Source of the DNA: SNAP01 sp049671745
GTDB taxonomy: Bacteria; Bacteroidota; Bacteroidia; Bacteroidales; Marinifilaceae
NCBI GenBank assembly: GCA_049671745.1
Contig: JBATVL010000064.1
Span: 1-27,233, forward strand
DNA: 27,233 nt
Direction: 5' to 3'
The notes below the pieces were generated by a model. It had not been told where the DNA came from. It made no database searches and worked only from the letters and a program-made list of their open reading frames with translations. The translations under genes and the position numbers were made by a program. Positions 1 through 8,142 of the stretch are shown one piece after another (position 1 is the stretch's first letter; each line of letters opens with the position of its first letter).

Positions 1-2
1 AT

Positions 3-875
3 ACATCTACAAATGTTTTTAATTATTATAATGGTACAAGTTGGGAACCTGTAGGTGGAAATGATAATTTAGGAAATCATACAGCAACAGAAAATGTTCA
101 ACTTAATGGAAAATATTTAAGTAATGACGGCGATACAGAAGGGATAAATATAGGGAATAGTGGAACGGTTTTAATGTCTAAAGATCTTATAGTTGAAGAT
201 GCATTATATGTTGGAGGAGCATCAAGTGTCGATTTTTCAGCGGCATTAGGAATAGGAAGTACAACCAAGGGGTTTTTACCTCCTCGTATGACAACAATAC
301 AGAGAGATGCTATTAATTCACCTGCTATTGGACTTGTTGTTTTTGATACTAATTACAATCAACTTTATATATTTACTGGAACATGGACAGAAGTGGGGAG
401 AGGAGATAAAATTCCAGTAGGAACAATTAATGCTTTTGCAGGTTCAATCGTTCCTTCTGATTGGATGCTTTGTGATGGGTCAACCTTCAGTGCTGCTATA
501 TATCCAGATCTTCAGACTGTATTAGGAGGAATAACCTTACCTGATTTAAGAGGTGTTTTCTTGAGAGGATTGGATTCTGGTAGGGGACTAGATACAGGTC
601 GAACATTGAGATCTTTCCAAGATGATGCACTAAAAGCTCATAACCATAGTGGAACAACAAGTATTAATGGTGATCATACGCACAGTACAGGATCCTCTGA
701 TTTTCATGGATCAATCGATGGAACAACTTCTCAATCAGGGAGTAGAGCTAGACAATCTGGATACACTACAGGAACAGCAGGTGATCATAGTCACTCATTA
801 AATATTAATAATACAGGAGGTTCTGAAACTAGACCTAAAAATGTATCAGTGAATTATATAATAAAAGCAAAATAG
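3..875 (+). CDS. Phage Tail Collar-domain, fibre-like surface protein (5' end outside window)
   Basis: The frame is open to the left edge, so the first visible Met (174) is probably internal; 290 residues are visible. The part before nt 230 has the GNHTATENVQLNG and LSNDGDTEGI phrases common in Bacteroidota fibre or adhesin proteins. Nt 250-400 carry the STTKGFLPPRMTT / GLVVFDTNYNQLYIFTG motif found just before the C-terminal domain of such proteins. From about nt 415 it matches a Tail Collar domain: PVGTINAFAG, DWMLCDGS, LPDLRGVFLRGLD, then a His-rich stretch with HNH, HTH and HSH (nt 639-800) and an end of the type ETRPKNVSVNYIIK. In phage fibres such HxH motifs bind metal along a trimer axis (family knowledge). 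No T9SS sorting domain is visible in this part; the next gene, 5 nt on, has one. No phage structural genes are adjacent, so I infer a cellular surface fibre or adhesin. The substrate is unknown. Confidence 0.8.
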   Translation, partial: TSTNVFNYYNGTSWEPVGGNDNLGNHTATENVQLNGKYLSNDGDTEGINIGNSGTVLMSKDLIVEDALYVGGASSVDFSAALGIGSTTKGFLPPRMTTIQRDAINSPAIGLVVFDTNYNQLYIFTGTWTEVGRGDKIPVGTINAFAGSIVPSDWMLCDGSTFSAAIYPDLQTVLGGITLPDLRGVFLRGLDSGRGLDTGRTLRSFQDDALKAHNHSGTTSINGDHTHSTGSSDFHGSIDGTTSQSGSRARQSGYTTGTAGDHSHSLNINNTGGSETRPKNVSVNYIIKAK

Positions 876-880
876 TAATT

Positions 881-1942
881 ATGTATAAAAAAAATATAGT
901 ATTTATTATAGTTTTTTTGCTGCCTTTAATATCTATTTCCCAAGGAATATATATTAAAGGAGGTAGTATGTCTATTTCTGGAACCACAAGTTTTATGTTA
1001 AATGAAACAGACTTGGAGGTAGATAGTAAAATGATTTTTAAAGATAATTCAGTATTGTATTTAAAATCTAAATCTAGCGCAATAAAAATATATGGAGATA
1101 TTTTATTTCAAAATATGATTATTAATGCTGATTGCATAATTGATTCAGACATAAGTGTAAATGGAGATATTGAATTTATATCAGGCATTGTTGATATAGA
1201 TGATAATACACTTATTCTAAATGGTAATCTTATTAGAGAAAGGGAAGATAGTCATATATTTTCATCTTCTTCAGGAGAAATAATAGTAAAGAAAAATTTA
1301 GCGTCAAGTATTCAAGTAAGTCCAGGAAATATGGGTTTAGAATTAGTTTTGGAGAATCATTCTGGAGAATTAGAGATTAAAAGAATCAATAAAGAGATTA
1401 ATAACGATGGGAAAAGAAGCATACTACGTTCTTATTCTTTGTCTCCTTCAGTAGATATATCTAATATTGAATTCTCTTATTTTGATAAAGAAATAAATAA
1501 CTTAGATGAGAACAATTTTTTTGTATGGATAGAAGATAATTCATATTGGAATCCACTGAAATCTATAGCTGATGTTTCTAACAAAATTTTAACTGGAGAA
1601 GCAAAGAATGTATCTAATATTACTGTTTTTTCTACATCTATAAATATTGGGGTTGATTTTCCAACAGGATTTACTCCTAATGATGATGGTATTAACGATT
1701 ACTATGTAATAGATGGGGTAGAAAAATATCCTAATAATGAATTTATTGTATTTAATCAATGGGGTGGAGTTGTTTATAGAAGTACACCTTATAAAAATGA
1801 TTGGAATGGATTTAGTATCAGTAATATTAGCCTTTCTGATGATAATAAATTAATTGATGGTACATATTTCTATTTCTTCTTCAAGGATAAAACGGATAGG
1901 AAAAATAAAGTACAAGGTTTTTTTGAGATTAGAATAAAATAA
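881..1942 (+). CDS. Secreted protein with CHU_C (gliding-motility-associated, T9SS type B) C-terminal domain
   Basis: 353 residues with an N-terminal signal peptide (MYKKNIVFIIVFLLPLISIS, cleavage near SQG). Residues about 20-180 are short hydrophobic/polar alternations with Asn, Asp, Gly and Ser, as in a beta-helix or beta-sandwich; I recognise no enzyme domain. The C-terminal part from about residue 260 is a CHU_C domain: FPTGFTPNDDGINDYYVI, then FNQWGGVVYRS, NDWNG, DGTYFYFF and a last strand FFEIRIK. This domain directs export by T9SS and type B retention at the surface. The gene starts 5 nt after the Tail Collar gene and ends 6 nt before a PorP/SprF gene, so the three are very likely one operon. 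Type B substrates are often encoded next to their own PorP/SprF partner, which fits. The mature function is not known. Confidence 0.85.
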   Translation: MYKKNIVFIIVFLLPLISISQGIYIKGGSMSISGTTSFMLNETDLEVDSKMIFKDNSVLYLKSKSSAIKIYGDILFQNMIINADCIIDSDISVNGDIEFISGIVDIDDNTLILNGNLIREREDSHIFSSSSGEIIVKKNLASSIQVSPGNMGLELVLENHSGELEIKRINKEINNDGKRSILRSYSLSPSVDISNIEFSYFDKEINNLDENNFFVWIEDNSYWNPLKSIADVSNKILTGEAKNVSNITVFSTSINIGVDFPTGFTPNDDGINDYYVIDGVEKYPNNEFIVFNQWGGVVYRSTPYKNDWNGFSISNISLSDDNKLIDGTYFYFFFKDKTDRKNKVQGFFEIRIK

Positions 1943-1948
1943 ACATTT

Positions 1949-2878
1949 ATGCTGAAATTTATAAAATTATTATTCACTCTGACTCTTCTTCTACAGTTTT
2001 CTTTAGCTTTAAAATCTCAAGAATTTGTAGGTGTAAGCCAATATATGTACCATAAACAATTCTATAATCCTGCAGCAATGTCTTCAAATGATAATATTAA
2101 TGCTGTAATGTTGTATAGAAGTCAGTGGCTTGGAATGGATGGTGCTCCATCTGTATATGCATTTAATGCTAGTTTACCTCTTAAAAAAGGGGCATTTGGT
2201 ATAGGTTTATCTAGATCTACAATTGGTATACATGAGTCAAACAGTTTTTTATTTTCGTATGCTTATAGACTACAATTGGGAAAATTTAAATATTTATCTT
2301 TTGGGCTTTCTGCTGGTCTTAAGTTTCAAAATCGTAATTATTTAGCTGTAAATTCTCATGATAAAAATGATGATTATTTTTCTACAAATTTAAGCTCGGA
2401 TTTTGTACCTAATCTTCAATTTGGTGTATTACTCTTTTCTAAGAATTATTATATCGGTCTTTCTATTCCTCAATTAGTTTCTAATGATATAGACGTTGTA
2501 GATAACAAAATATCTAATAATTATACATTTGAAAGTAGGAAATTAAGATTATATTTAAATGGAGGTTATGAGTATAATTTGACTGATGTTTGGAGATTTA
2601 ATGTATCATCACTTATAAAGTATGAGAATAATTCACCATTGAATTTTGATTTTAATTTAATGTCAACATATCTTGATAAAATTGGTTTTGGTTTGTCTTA
2701 TAGAACACCTGAACAATTGATGGTATTATTAAATTTAAGAGTTAGTAAAGGGGTAAAGTTAGGGTATGCTTACCATATGACTTTTGTATCAAATCAAATA
2801 TTAAATAGTCATGAAATAGTTCTATTATTCAATTTAAAAAAGAAAGGTAGATTAAGAATTCAAAGTCCTAGATTTTAA
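1949..2878 (+). CDS. PorP/SprF-family type IX secretion membrane protein
   Basis: 309 residues with a signal peptide ending near LKSQEF. The mature start matches the PorP/SprF family: YNPAAMSSNDNINAVMLYRSQWLGMDGAPSVYAFNASLPL, quoted here as its key parts NPAA, YRSQWLG and GAPS, followed by FGIGLSRSTIGIHES and alternating strands to the end, as in an outer-membrane beta-barrel. In Flavobacterium, SprF is needed for secretion of the large adhesin SprB, whose gene lies beside sprF, and paralogues pair with neighbouring CHU_C substrates. The position directly behind a CHU_C gene (6 nt gap) suggests it serves that protein and possibly the Tail Collar protein. A small gap (28 nt) separates it from the OmpA gene. 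Confidence 0.88.
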   Translation: MLKFIKLLFTLTLLLQFSLALKSQEFVGVSQYMYHKQFYNPAAMSSNDNINAVMLYRSQWLGMDGAPSVYAFNASLPLKKGAFGIGLSRSTIGIHESNSFLFSYAYRLQLGKFKYLSFGLSAGLKFQNRNYLAVNSHDKNDDYFSTNLSSDFVPNLQFGVLLFSKNYYIGLSIPQLVSNDIDVVDNKISNNYTFESRKLRLYLNGGYEYNLTDVWRFNVSSLIKYENNSPLNFDFNLMSTYLDKIGFGLSYRTPEQLMVLLNLRVSKGVKLGYAYHMTFVSNQILNSHEIVLLFNLKKKGRLRIQSPRF

Positions 2879-2906
2879 GTAAATCATATATATTAATGTA
2901 TTTATT

Positions 2907-4847
2907 ATGAAGAAAATATTAATGTTTTGTGTGTTTTTCGCTTGCATAACACATATTTTAATAGGGCAAGAGCTTTTTAAAGAAAAAGCTAAAGCCTTTT
3001 TTGAATTAAAGGAATATAAGGAAGCTGTAAACAATTTTTTAAAAATAAAGGATAAAGATTATGATGTTCTTATTAAATTAGCTTTTAGTTATTCTAAACT
3101 ACATACGCCTTTGATCTCTAAAAAGTATTATGAAGAAGCTAGAATTAAAAAATGGCCTTTTGATTATGTTTATATGCTTAATTATGGAAATGTTTTAAGG
3201 GAACTTGAAGAGTATTCTAAAGCTAAAGAAGTGTATCATAAGATGTCTATTATACCTTTGCAAATGATCAAATCTTGTGATTGGGTAAAGCAGTCTAAAG
3301 TTGTAGTTACTAAGCTTACTTTAGATTCTTTAGCATTGCCAAAAGCCTTAAGAATTAATGGCTTTTATAAATTAAGAGATAATGTTTTATATCCATTCTC
3401 TAAATCGGATATTGATTATAATTTTAGATGGTTTAATATAAAAAATAAGCAATTTTCTGATTTTATAAATTTTAATTGGCAATATAATTTAAATTCTCCT
3501 AATATTATTTTTGATTCATTATTAATCTATAGTGCAAGTTCTTCAAGGAAACGTTTCTTCTCAAGACATGCCTTAAATAAAGGCTTTATAAGTAGAGACA
3601 AAGTTAATAAATTAAGTTTGTGGGAATTAGATCTAAAAAATAAATTAAAAGCTAAAAAACTAGATTTTATAAATATAAATTACGGATATGCTCATCCTTA
3701 TTTTGATACGTTATCTTCTAAGTTATTCTTTGTATCTGATATGCCTGGAGGGTATGGAGGCTTTGATATTTATTATTCTGAATATAAAAATGGTAATTGG
3801 TCTACTCCTATAAATGCAGGCTATGAAATAAATACCGAATACGATGAATCATTTCCATATGTAAATAAAGATATATTATTCTTTTCTAGTACAGGGCATA
3901 TTGGATATGGTGGTTATGATATTTATATGGTAGATCTTTCAGATAAAGCAGCTAAGGTAATTAATATGGGGAAGCCTTTTAATAGCTCAAAGGATGATTT
4001 TTCATACAGAGAAGACTCTATTGATAAAGGATGTTTTGTTTCAAATAGAGCTAACGCAGCAGGTCGAGATTATTTGTGGCTTTTTGATAGAGATGGCAGA
4101 TTAGAAAGTTTAAAATCTAATAATGTAAAGATAAAAGATAGTTCTTTAATTTTTGAAAAAGGTTTGCTTGGTAAGACTGTTGAAATAAAAAGGACTCATT
4201 TGTTACCAGCGATAAAAGATATTAATTCATTGGGAAATAAAAAGATTATTGGCTTATTGATTCCTGAAAAGAATAAACGTATAGAAAGTTCTATTTTGGT
4301 TCTTCCTGAAAGCAATTATGATATAAGTAAGATCAAAACTCATATGCTTAATTATAAAAACATTAATGATTCCTTGCGATTTGAATTTTTGAATTATAAG
4401 GACAGTTGTGTTGTTAAAATATTTAAATACATTAATGAAGCTAAAATAAAATTTATAGTAGATGAAGATGGTGAGCAAAAACAAAAGGATGTATATTGGG
4501 TCAGGAAATCTGTAGATATAAATGTCTTTAATTACTTCTATTTTGATTTTGATAGATTTTCATTAGTATATAATGTAAGAAAAGAGTTACTTTCTATAGT
4601 AAATTTTCTCAATTTATATAAGAGTATTTCTATTGAATTGATAGGTTACGCAGATGATATCGGCGAGGAAGAATATAATGATTTTTTATCTAAAAAACGT
4701 GCAAATACAGTTTGTAATTATTTGATTGCAAAGGGAATCTCCAAAAAAAGGATAAAGTGCATTGCCGGTGGAGAAATCATTTCCAAAAGTAATGCTCATC
4801 AACGCTCAAGAGCTCGTTCTGTTGTAATAAGATTTGGGAAACAATAA
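2907..4847 (+). CDS. TPR / beta-propeller / OmpA-domain outer-membrane lipidless anchor, PorE-like
   Basis: 646 residues. A signal peptide (MKKILMFCVFFACITHILIG, cleavage after IGQ) is followed by helical TPR-like repeats (residues about 20-110, e.g. AKAFFELKEYKEAVNNFLKI). Residues about 250-400 contain PD40/WD-like blades (KLFFVSDMPGGYGGFDIYYS, then ILFFSSTGHIGYGGYDIYMV). The C-terminal 110 residues are an OmpA peptidoglycan-binding domain: YFDFDRFSL, IELIGYADDIGEEEYND, SKKRANTVCNYLIAKGI; the Asp and Arg expected to bind diaminopimelate are present in ADDIG and KKRA. This TPR-propeller-OmpA order is that of the T9SS protein PorE and many PorP/SprF-linked proteins. I infer it anchors the neighbouring barrel to the cell wall. 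It has no lipobox Cys at the signal cleavage site; the Cys at residues 8 and 13 lie inside the signal helix. Confidence 0.82.
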   Translation: MKKILMFCVFFACITHILIGQELFKEKAKAFFELKEYKEAVNNFLKIKDKDYDVLIKLAFSYSKLHTPLISKKYYEEARIKKWPFDYVYMLNYGNVLRELEEYSKAKEVYHKMSIIPLQMIKSCDWVKQSKVVVTKLTLDSLALPKALRINGFYKLRDNVLYPFSKSDIDYNFRWFNIKNKQFSDFINFNWQYNLNSPNIIFDSLLIYSASSSRKRFFSRHALNKGFISRDKVNKLSLWELDLKNKLKAKKLDFININYGYAHPYFDTLSSKLFFVSDMPGGYGGFDIYYSEYKNGNWSTPINAGYEINTEYDESFPYVNKDILFFSSTGHIGYGGYDIYMVDLSDKAAKVINMGKPFNSSKDDFSYREDSIDKGCFVSNRANAAGRDYLWLFDRDGRLESLKSNNVKIKDSSLIFEKGLLGKTVEIKRTHLLPAIKDINSLGNKKIIGLLIPEKNKRIESSILVLPESNYDISKIKTHMLNYKNINDSLRFEFLNYKDSCVVKIFKYINEAKIKFIVDEDGEQKQKDVYWVRKSVDINVFNYFYFDFDRFSLVYNVRKELLSIVNFLNLYKSISIELIGYADDIGEEEYNDFLSKKRANTVCNYLIAKGISKKRIKCIAGGEIISKSNAHQRSRARSVVIRFGKQ

Positions 4848-4890
4848 CACATATTAACCTAGTTTTAAAGTCGGTAACATACTTATAGTA

Positions 4891-4898
4891 TATATTTG
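4891..4898 (+). promoter_or_regulatory. Bacteroidota -7 box (TATATTTG)
   Basis: TATATTTG matches TAnnTTTG. No good TTTG is seen about 19 nt upstream, so this is a half-supported promoter. It lies 44 nt after the OmpA gene and no coding gene follows on this strand before the terminator at 4962-5001. Confidence 0.45.
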
Positions 4899-4904
4899 TA
4901 ATGT

Positions 4905-5001
4905 AGTTAAAAATAAAACAATTAGGTTTTTCATGATTTTTAAGTTAAGTTAGTTTCAAACAAACCCAAAGTATAGACTTAAATCTATCTTTGGGTTTTT
5001 T
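4905..5001 (+). ncRNA. Candidate small RNA between convergent genes
   Basis: The 184-base gap between the OmpA gene (+) and recQ (-) holds a -7 box (4891-4898) and a strong intrinsic terminator (4962-5001), giving a predicted transcript of roughly 95-100 nt with no start codon plus usable frame. The middle part has the string ATTAGGTTTTTCATG and TTAAGTTAAGTTAG. Length, Bacteroidota promoter at one end and terminator at the other agree with the published description of the Bacteroidales-1 RNA, but I cannot confirm a match. The alternative is simply a terminator of the surface operon with a chance upstream box. The start is estimated from the box, not measured. Confidence 0.4.
4962..5001 (+). 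terminator. Intrinsic terminator
   Basis: Stem AAACCCAAAG with CTTTGGGTTT, extended by ATAGA with TCTAT (one bulged T at 4972), loop of 6 nt, followed by a run of T (4996-5001). It ends either the surface operon or the candidate small RNA; the T-run is on the + strand only. Confidence 0.85.
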
Positions 5002-5031
5002 GATTTACTTTAAAGCATAAAAATAATACTT

Positions 5032-6951
5032 CTAAAGATTAGACTCTAGCCAAGTTTTAACATCCATGTATGAATATGACTCTAGACTAGCATGAGCAGA
5101 TAGCTTATTGACTTTAAGTCCTTTGAAACATGGTACAGTAATGCCACATAAGAAACGAGTTGTTAGATCGTAGCTGGGTCTTTCTTTAAATAAAGCAATG
5201 AATTCTTTGCAGTGTTCATTACAATCTATACTAGATAAGTCTATCAAATTATGCTCTCTAGGCATGTCTATTTTCCCTGATTTGCAAACAGAGCAGTGTC
5301 CACATTCGGTAAAGGGTAGTTCTTCTCCAAAATAAGAAGCAAGTTGAACACTTAGACATTTGTCACTTTCAAAGAAGGCTATCATTTTTTGTATTCTCTG
5401 CACCTCGCTTAGTTCCTTTTCTTTAAATGATTCGTAGAGTTCTTTAGCTAAGATTTCTATATTTATCTTATCTTCTTTTTTACAAATGGTATAGGATTCC
5501 ATCATTTCCTTTGCTTCAAGTTGAAGGTAGCCTTTCTCGTCTAGGTATTCTAGTGCATTGACAACTCTATCTCTTGGAGATTTATTCTCTTCGTATACAG
5601 CTTTAAAATCTACTGTAGTCCATTTTCTTGCTTTCTTACTTGCTTTGAAAATTCCTTTTATGAAATCTTGCTTTTCGCCTTTGAATTTTGATGTTATATC
5701 ATCTTCACTCAAAATGTTTGAGAATCTATAGCTGGCAAAATATGAAAAGGCTGGTTTTATGATTCCTTTCATCTCAAGATATACAAGTAGTGTTTTTAAT
5801 GGTAATAGTCTGATGTTTGTACTTGAGGATAGTTTAGAAATTTTTATTTCCCAGTTTTCTGCATGAAATGGTATTTTATTGAGAATTGTGTTTATTGCAG
5901 ATAGCTCAGGGGTGTCACCGAATACGAAGTTCTCAAGAACATTTACATTACTCGCATTTGCTAAAAGAATACAATCTGATTTCTTTCCATCTCGTCCTGC
6001 TCGTCCTATTTCTTGAGAATAGTTTTCTATAGATTTTGGCAAGTCGTAATGAATCACTCTTCGTATGTCTTTTTTATCTATTCCCATTCCAAAAGCTATT
6101 GTGGCAACTATGCAGTTTGTTTGTCCACTCATAAAAGAGTTTTGTATCTCTTCTCTCTTTTCATTTCCTAGTCCTGCATGATAAGCTAATGCTTTTATTC
6201 CTTTACCGCACAGATAGTTAGCTATGTTCTCAGCAGTCTTTTGTTGTGTGACGTAAATAATTGAGGGAGAATTTGCTTCTTCTTTGAAGAGATCAACTAA
6301 TTGTTGACCTTTATTACTAATGCTTACTGGCTTGATTATAAGCTTAAGATTCTTTCTATAAAAACCAGTTAAGAGAATATCTTCTTTGTTTAGATTGAAC
6401 TTATTACAAATGTCATCTACAACTTTAGGTGTTGCTGTAGCTGTAAGTAAAAGAACTTGTTTTATATTGAATTCCTCTCTGAATATTGGTAGTTTTAGAT
6501 AATCAGGTCTGAAATTATGTCCCCATTCTGAAATACAGTGAGCTTCGTCTATGACCATTAGTGATATTTCTATACTAGAGAGGAAATTTCTAAATCTTTC
6601 GTTTTTAAATCTTTCAACTGATATCATTAATATCTTATGCCTGCCTTTACGTATGCCATCCATTATATCTCTTTCTTTGTTTCTGTCTAGAGTGGAATCT
6701 ATACGTACAGCGTCTATTTCTATAGATTGCATGTAATCTATCTGATCTTGTATTAATGCCAATAGGGGAGATATAACTATAGTTAAATGGGGTAAATGCA
6801 GAGCTGATAGCTGGTAACAAAGTGATTTACCAGAACCAGTGGGGAAGATTGCAGCTGATGAGCGACCTTCTACTATATTTGTAACTACCTCTTCTTGACC
6901 TTCTCTAAAAGCAGAAAATCCAAATTTATTATTTAGTGTATCTATTATCAT
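5032..6951 (-). CDS. recQ: RecQ-family ATP-dependent DNA helicase
   Basis: 639 residues. Superfamily 2 helicase motifs: Q-motif FGFSAFREGQEEV (10-22), Walker A PTGSGKSLCYQ (37-47), DEAH (135-138) followed by the RecQ aromatic loop SEWGHNFRPDY (141-151), LLLTATATP (167-175), FGMGIDK (287-293) and motif VI QEIGRAGRDG (313-322). A zinc site follows with C532, C550, C553 and C556 in the context KCLSVQLASYFGE and ECGHCSVC. There is no HRDC domain of the E. coli kind; the last 80 residues hold further Cys (577, 581, 602, 608) whose role is unclear. Function: 3'-5' unwinding in recombination and fork repair. Odd: about 175 residues, partly winged-helix-like, lie between helicase core and zinc site, whereas in E. 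coli RecQ the zinc site comes directly after the core. The gene converges on the surface operon and diverges from the DHH gene. Confidence 0.9.
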   Translation of the reverse strand: MIIDTLNNKFGFSAFREGQEEVVTNIVEGRSSAAIFPTGSGKSLCYQLSALHLPHLTIVISPLLALIQDQIDYMQSIEIDAVRIDSTLDRNKERDIMDGIRKGRHKILMISVERFKNERFRNFLSSIEISLMVIDEAHCISEWGHNFRPDYLKLPIFREEFNIKQVLLLTATATPKVVDDICNKFNLNKEDILLTGFYRKNLKLIIKPVSISNKGQQLVDLFKEEANSPSIIYVTQQKTAENIANYLCGKGIKALAYHAGLGNEKREEIQNSFMSGQTNCIVATIAFGMGIDKKDIRRVIHYDLPKSIENYSQEIGRAGRDGKKSDCILLANASNVNVLENFVFGDTPELSAINTILNKIPFHAENWEIKISKLSSSTNIRLLPLKTLLVYLEMKGIIKPAFSYFASYRFSNILSEDDITSKFKGEKQDFIKGIFKASKKARKWTTVDFKAVYEENKSPRDRVVNALEYLDEKGYLQLEAKEMMESYTICKKEDKINIEILAKELYESFKEKELSEVQRIQKMIAFFESDKCLSVQLASYFGEELPFTECGHCSVCKSGKIDMPREHNLIDLSSIDCNEHCKEFIALFKERPSYDLTTRFLCGITVPCFKGLKVNKLSAHASLESYSYMDVKTWLESNL

Positions 6952-7005
6952 CTTTCTCTTTGTTTAAAGGCTATAAAGATAGGTATAAGTTTTGCTTTTT
7001 TTTTC

Positions 7006-7013
7006 TACCTTTG
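7006..7013 (+). promoter_or_regulatory. -7 box of the DHH phosphoesterase gene (TACCTTTG)
   Basis: TACCTTTG fits TAnnTTTG and ends 20 nt before the ATG at 7034. No TTTG is found at the usual distance upstream, so only the -7 part is supported. Confidence 0.5.
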
Positions 7014-7033
7014 TTTTTGCAAAATTATAGATT

Positions 7034-8065
7034 ATGACAATAGAAGAAATAGATGTGAATATGATAGAGGCTAAGAACCTCCTGTGTAGTAAAAAAAAGA
7101 TTGTGATTGTTCCTCATATGTCGCCAGATGGTGATGCTATGGGGTCTTCTGGCGCTCTTTCTATGTTTTTAAATAATATGGGACATGAGGCTAGTGTTGT
7201 CACACCTGATGCTTATCCTGCTTACCTTTCTTGGCTGCCAGAGATCTCTAATACTATTGTTTTTACAGACAAAACCACTCTTGCTAAGCAAAAAATAGCA
7301 GATGCTGAGATTATTTTCTTTCTTGACCATAATGATGAAGCAAGACAAGGATTTGTACAAAAGAAGATTTCTGAGAGTAATGCAGTGAAAATAATGATTG
7401 ATCATCATCCATACCCTAAGGCTGATGTTAAGTTAATGTTTTCGCGTACGGATGTTACTTCTACTTGTGAGATGGTTTATGAGTTTATTACCGCTCTTGA
7501 AGGTAAGGACGCTATCACAAAGGAGATTGCTACTTGCCTTTATACTGGAATTAATACTGATACGGGTGGTTTGAATTATAATTCAGCCTTTCCACAGACA
7601 TATAGAGTAGTTGCTGATCTTCTTGAAAAAGGTTTAGATAAAGGAGCTGTTCACGAAAGATTATATAATAATTCGACAGAGAGTCGTTTGCGTTTAATGG
7701 GCTTCTGTTTGAGCGAGAAGATGATTCTTCTTCCTGAATATCATGCTGCTGTTATGTCTCTTTCTATGGAAGAAATGGAGAGATTCAATTATCAAGATGG
7801 AGATTCAGAAGGATTCGTGAATATTCCTCATGGTATAAAGGGTATAGATATTTCTATTTACATTTCTGAGAAAAAAGATAAGGTTAAACTTTCTTTCCGC
7901 TCAAAAAGAAATATCCCTATAAATATTCTGGCATCTGAACATTTTAATGGTGGTGGTCATAAGAATGCAGCTGGTGGGGCTATTGAGGAGCTTCCTTTGG
8001 CTGAGGTTGTTGAAAAAGTACTTGATTTATTGCCTGCTTTTGCAAAAGAATATGGTGAAAACTAA
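7034..8065 (+). CDS. nrnA: DHH-family phosphoesterase, NrnA-like (oligoribonuclease / pAp phosphatase)
   Basis: 343 residues. DHH family motifs: HMSPDGDAMGS (28-38), FLDHNDEA (96-103), the signature DHH (123-125), TGINTDTGGLNYNS (171-184) and the DHHA1 glycine loop GGGHKNAAGG (306-315). These hold the metal ligands and the substrate-binding loop of enzymes that degrade very short RNAs and 3'-phosphoadenosine 5'-phosphate. Length is normal for NrnA (about 310-350). Single-domain DHH/DHHA1 proteins also include cyclic-dinucleotide phosphodiesterases, but the N-terminal PAS/GGDEF parts of GdpP are absent. The gene is followed after 77 nt by a lipoprotein gene, probably in one operon, and diverges from recQ. 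Confidence 0.85.
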   Translation: MTIEEIDVNMIEAKNLLCSKKKIVIVPHMSPDGDAMGSSGALSMFLNNMGHEASVVTPDAYPAYLSWLPEISNTIVFTDKTTLAKQKIADAEIIFFLDHNDEARQGFVQKKISESNAVKIMIDHHPYPKADVKLMFSRTDVTSTCEMVYEFITALEGKDAITKEIATCLYTGINTDTGGLNYNSAFPQTYRVVADLLEKGLDKGAVHERLYNNSTESRLRLMGFCLSEKMILLPEYHAAVMSLSMEEMERFNYQDGDSEGFVNIPHGIKGIDISIYISEKKDKVKLSFRSKRNIPINILASEHFNGGGHKNAAGGAIEELPLAEVVEKVLDLLPAFAKEYGEN

Positions 8066-8142
8066 AGGCTTACTATTGTTAAAGACTACTTTTTTTAGTA
8101 TTATTGTCTTGTGTAAATAACGAATTTGTAATAAATATCTAT

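Noticed and set aside
3..875. Prophage remnant, because of the Tail Collar domain
   Set aside because: No capsid, terminase, portal, integrase or other tail gene is near, and the next three genes are T9SS or envelope genes with gaps of a few bases. Tail Collar domains are common in Bacteroidota surface proteins.
8104..8142. TTG start upstream of the FKBP-like lipoprotein
   Set aside because: It would add 13 residues ahead of a complete lipoprotein signal peptide that starts at ATG 8143.
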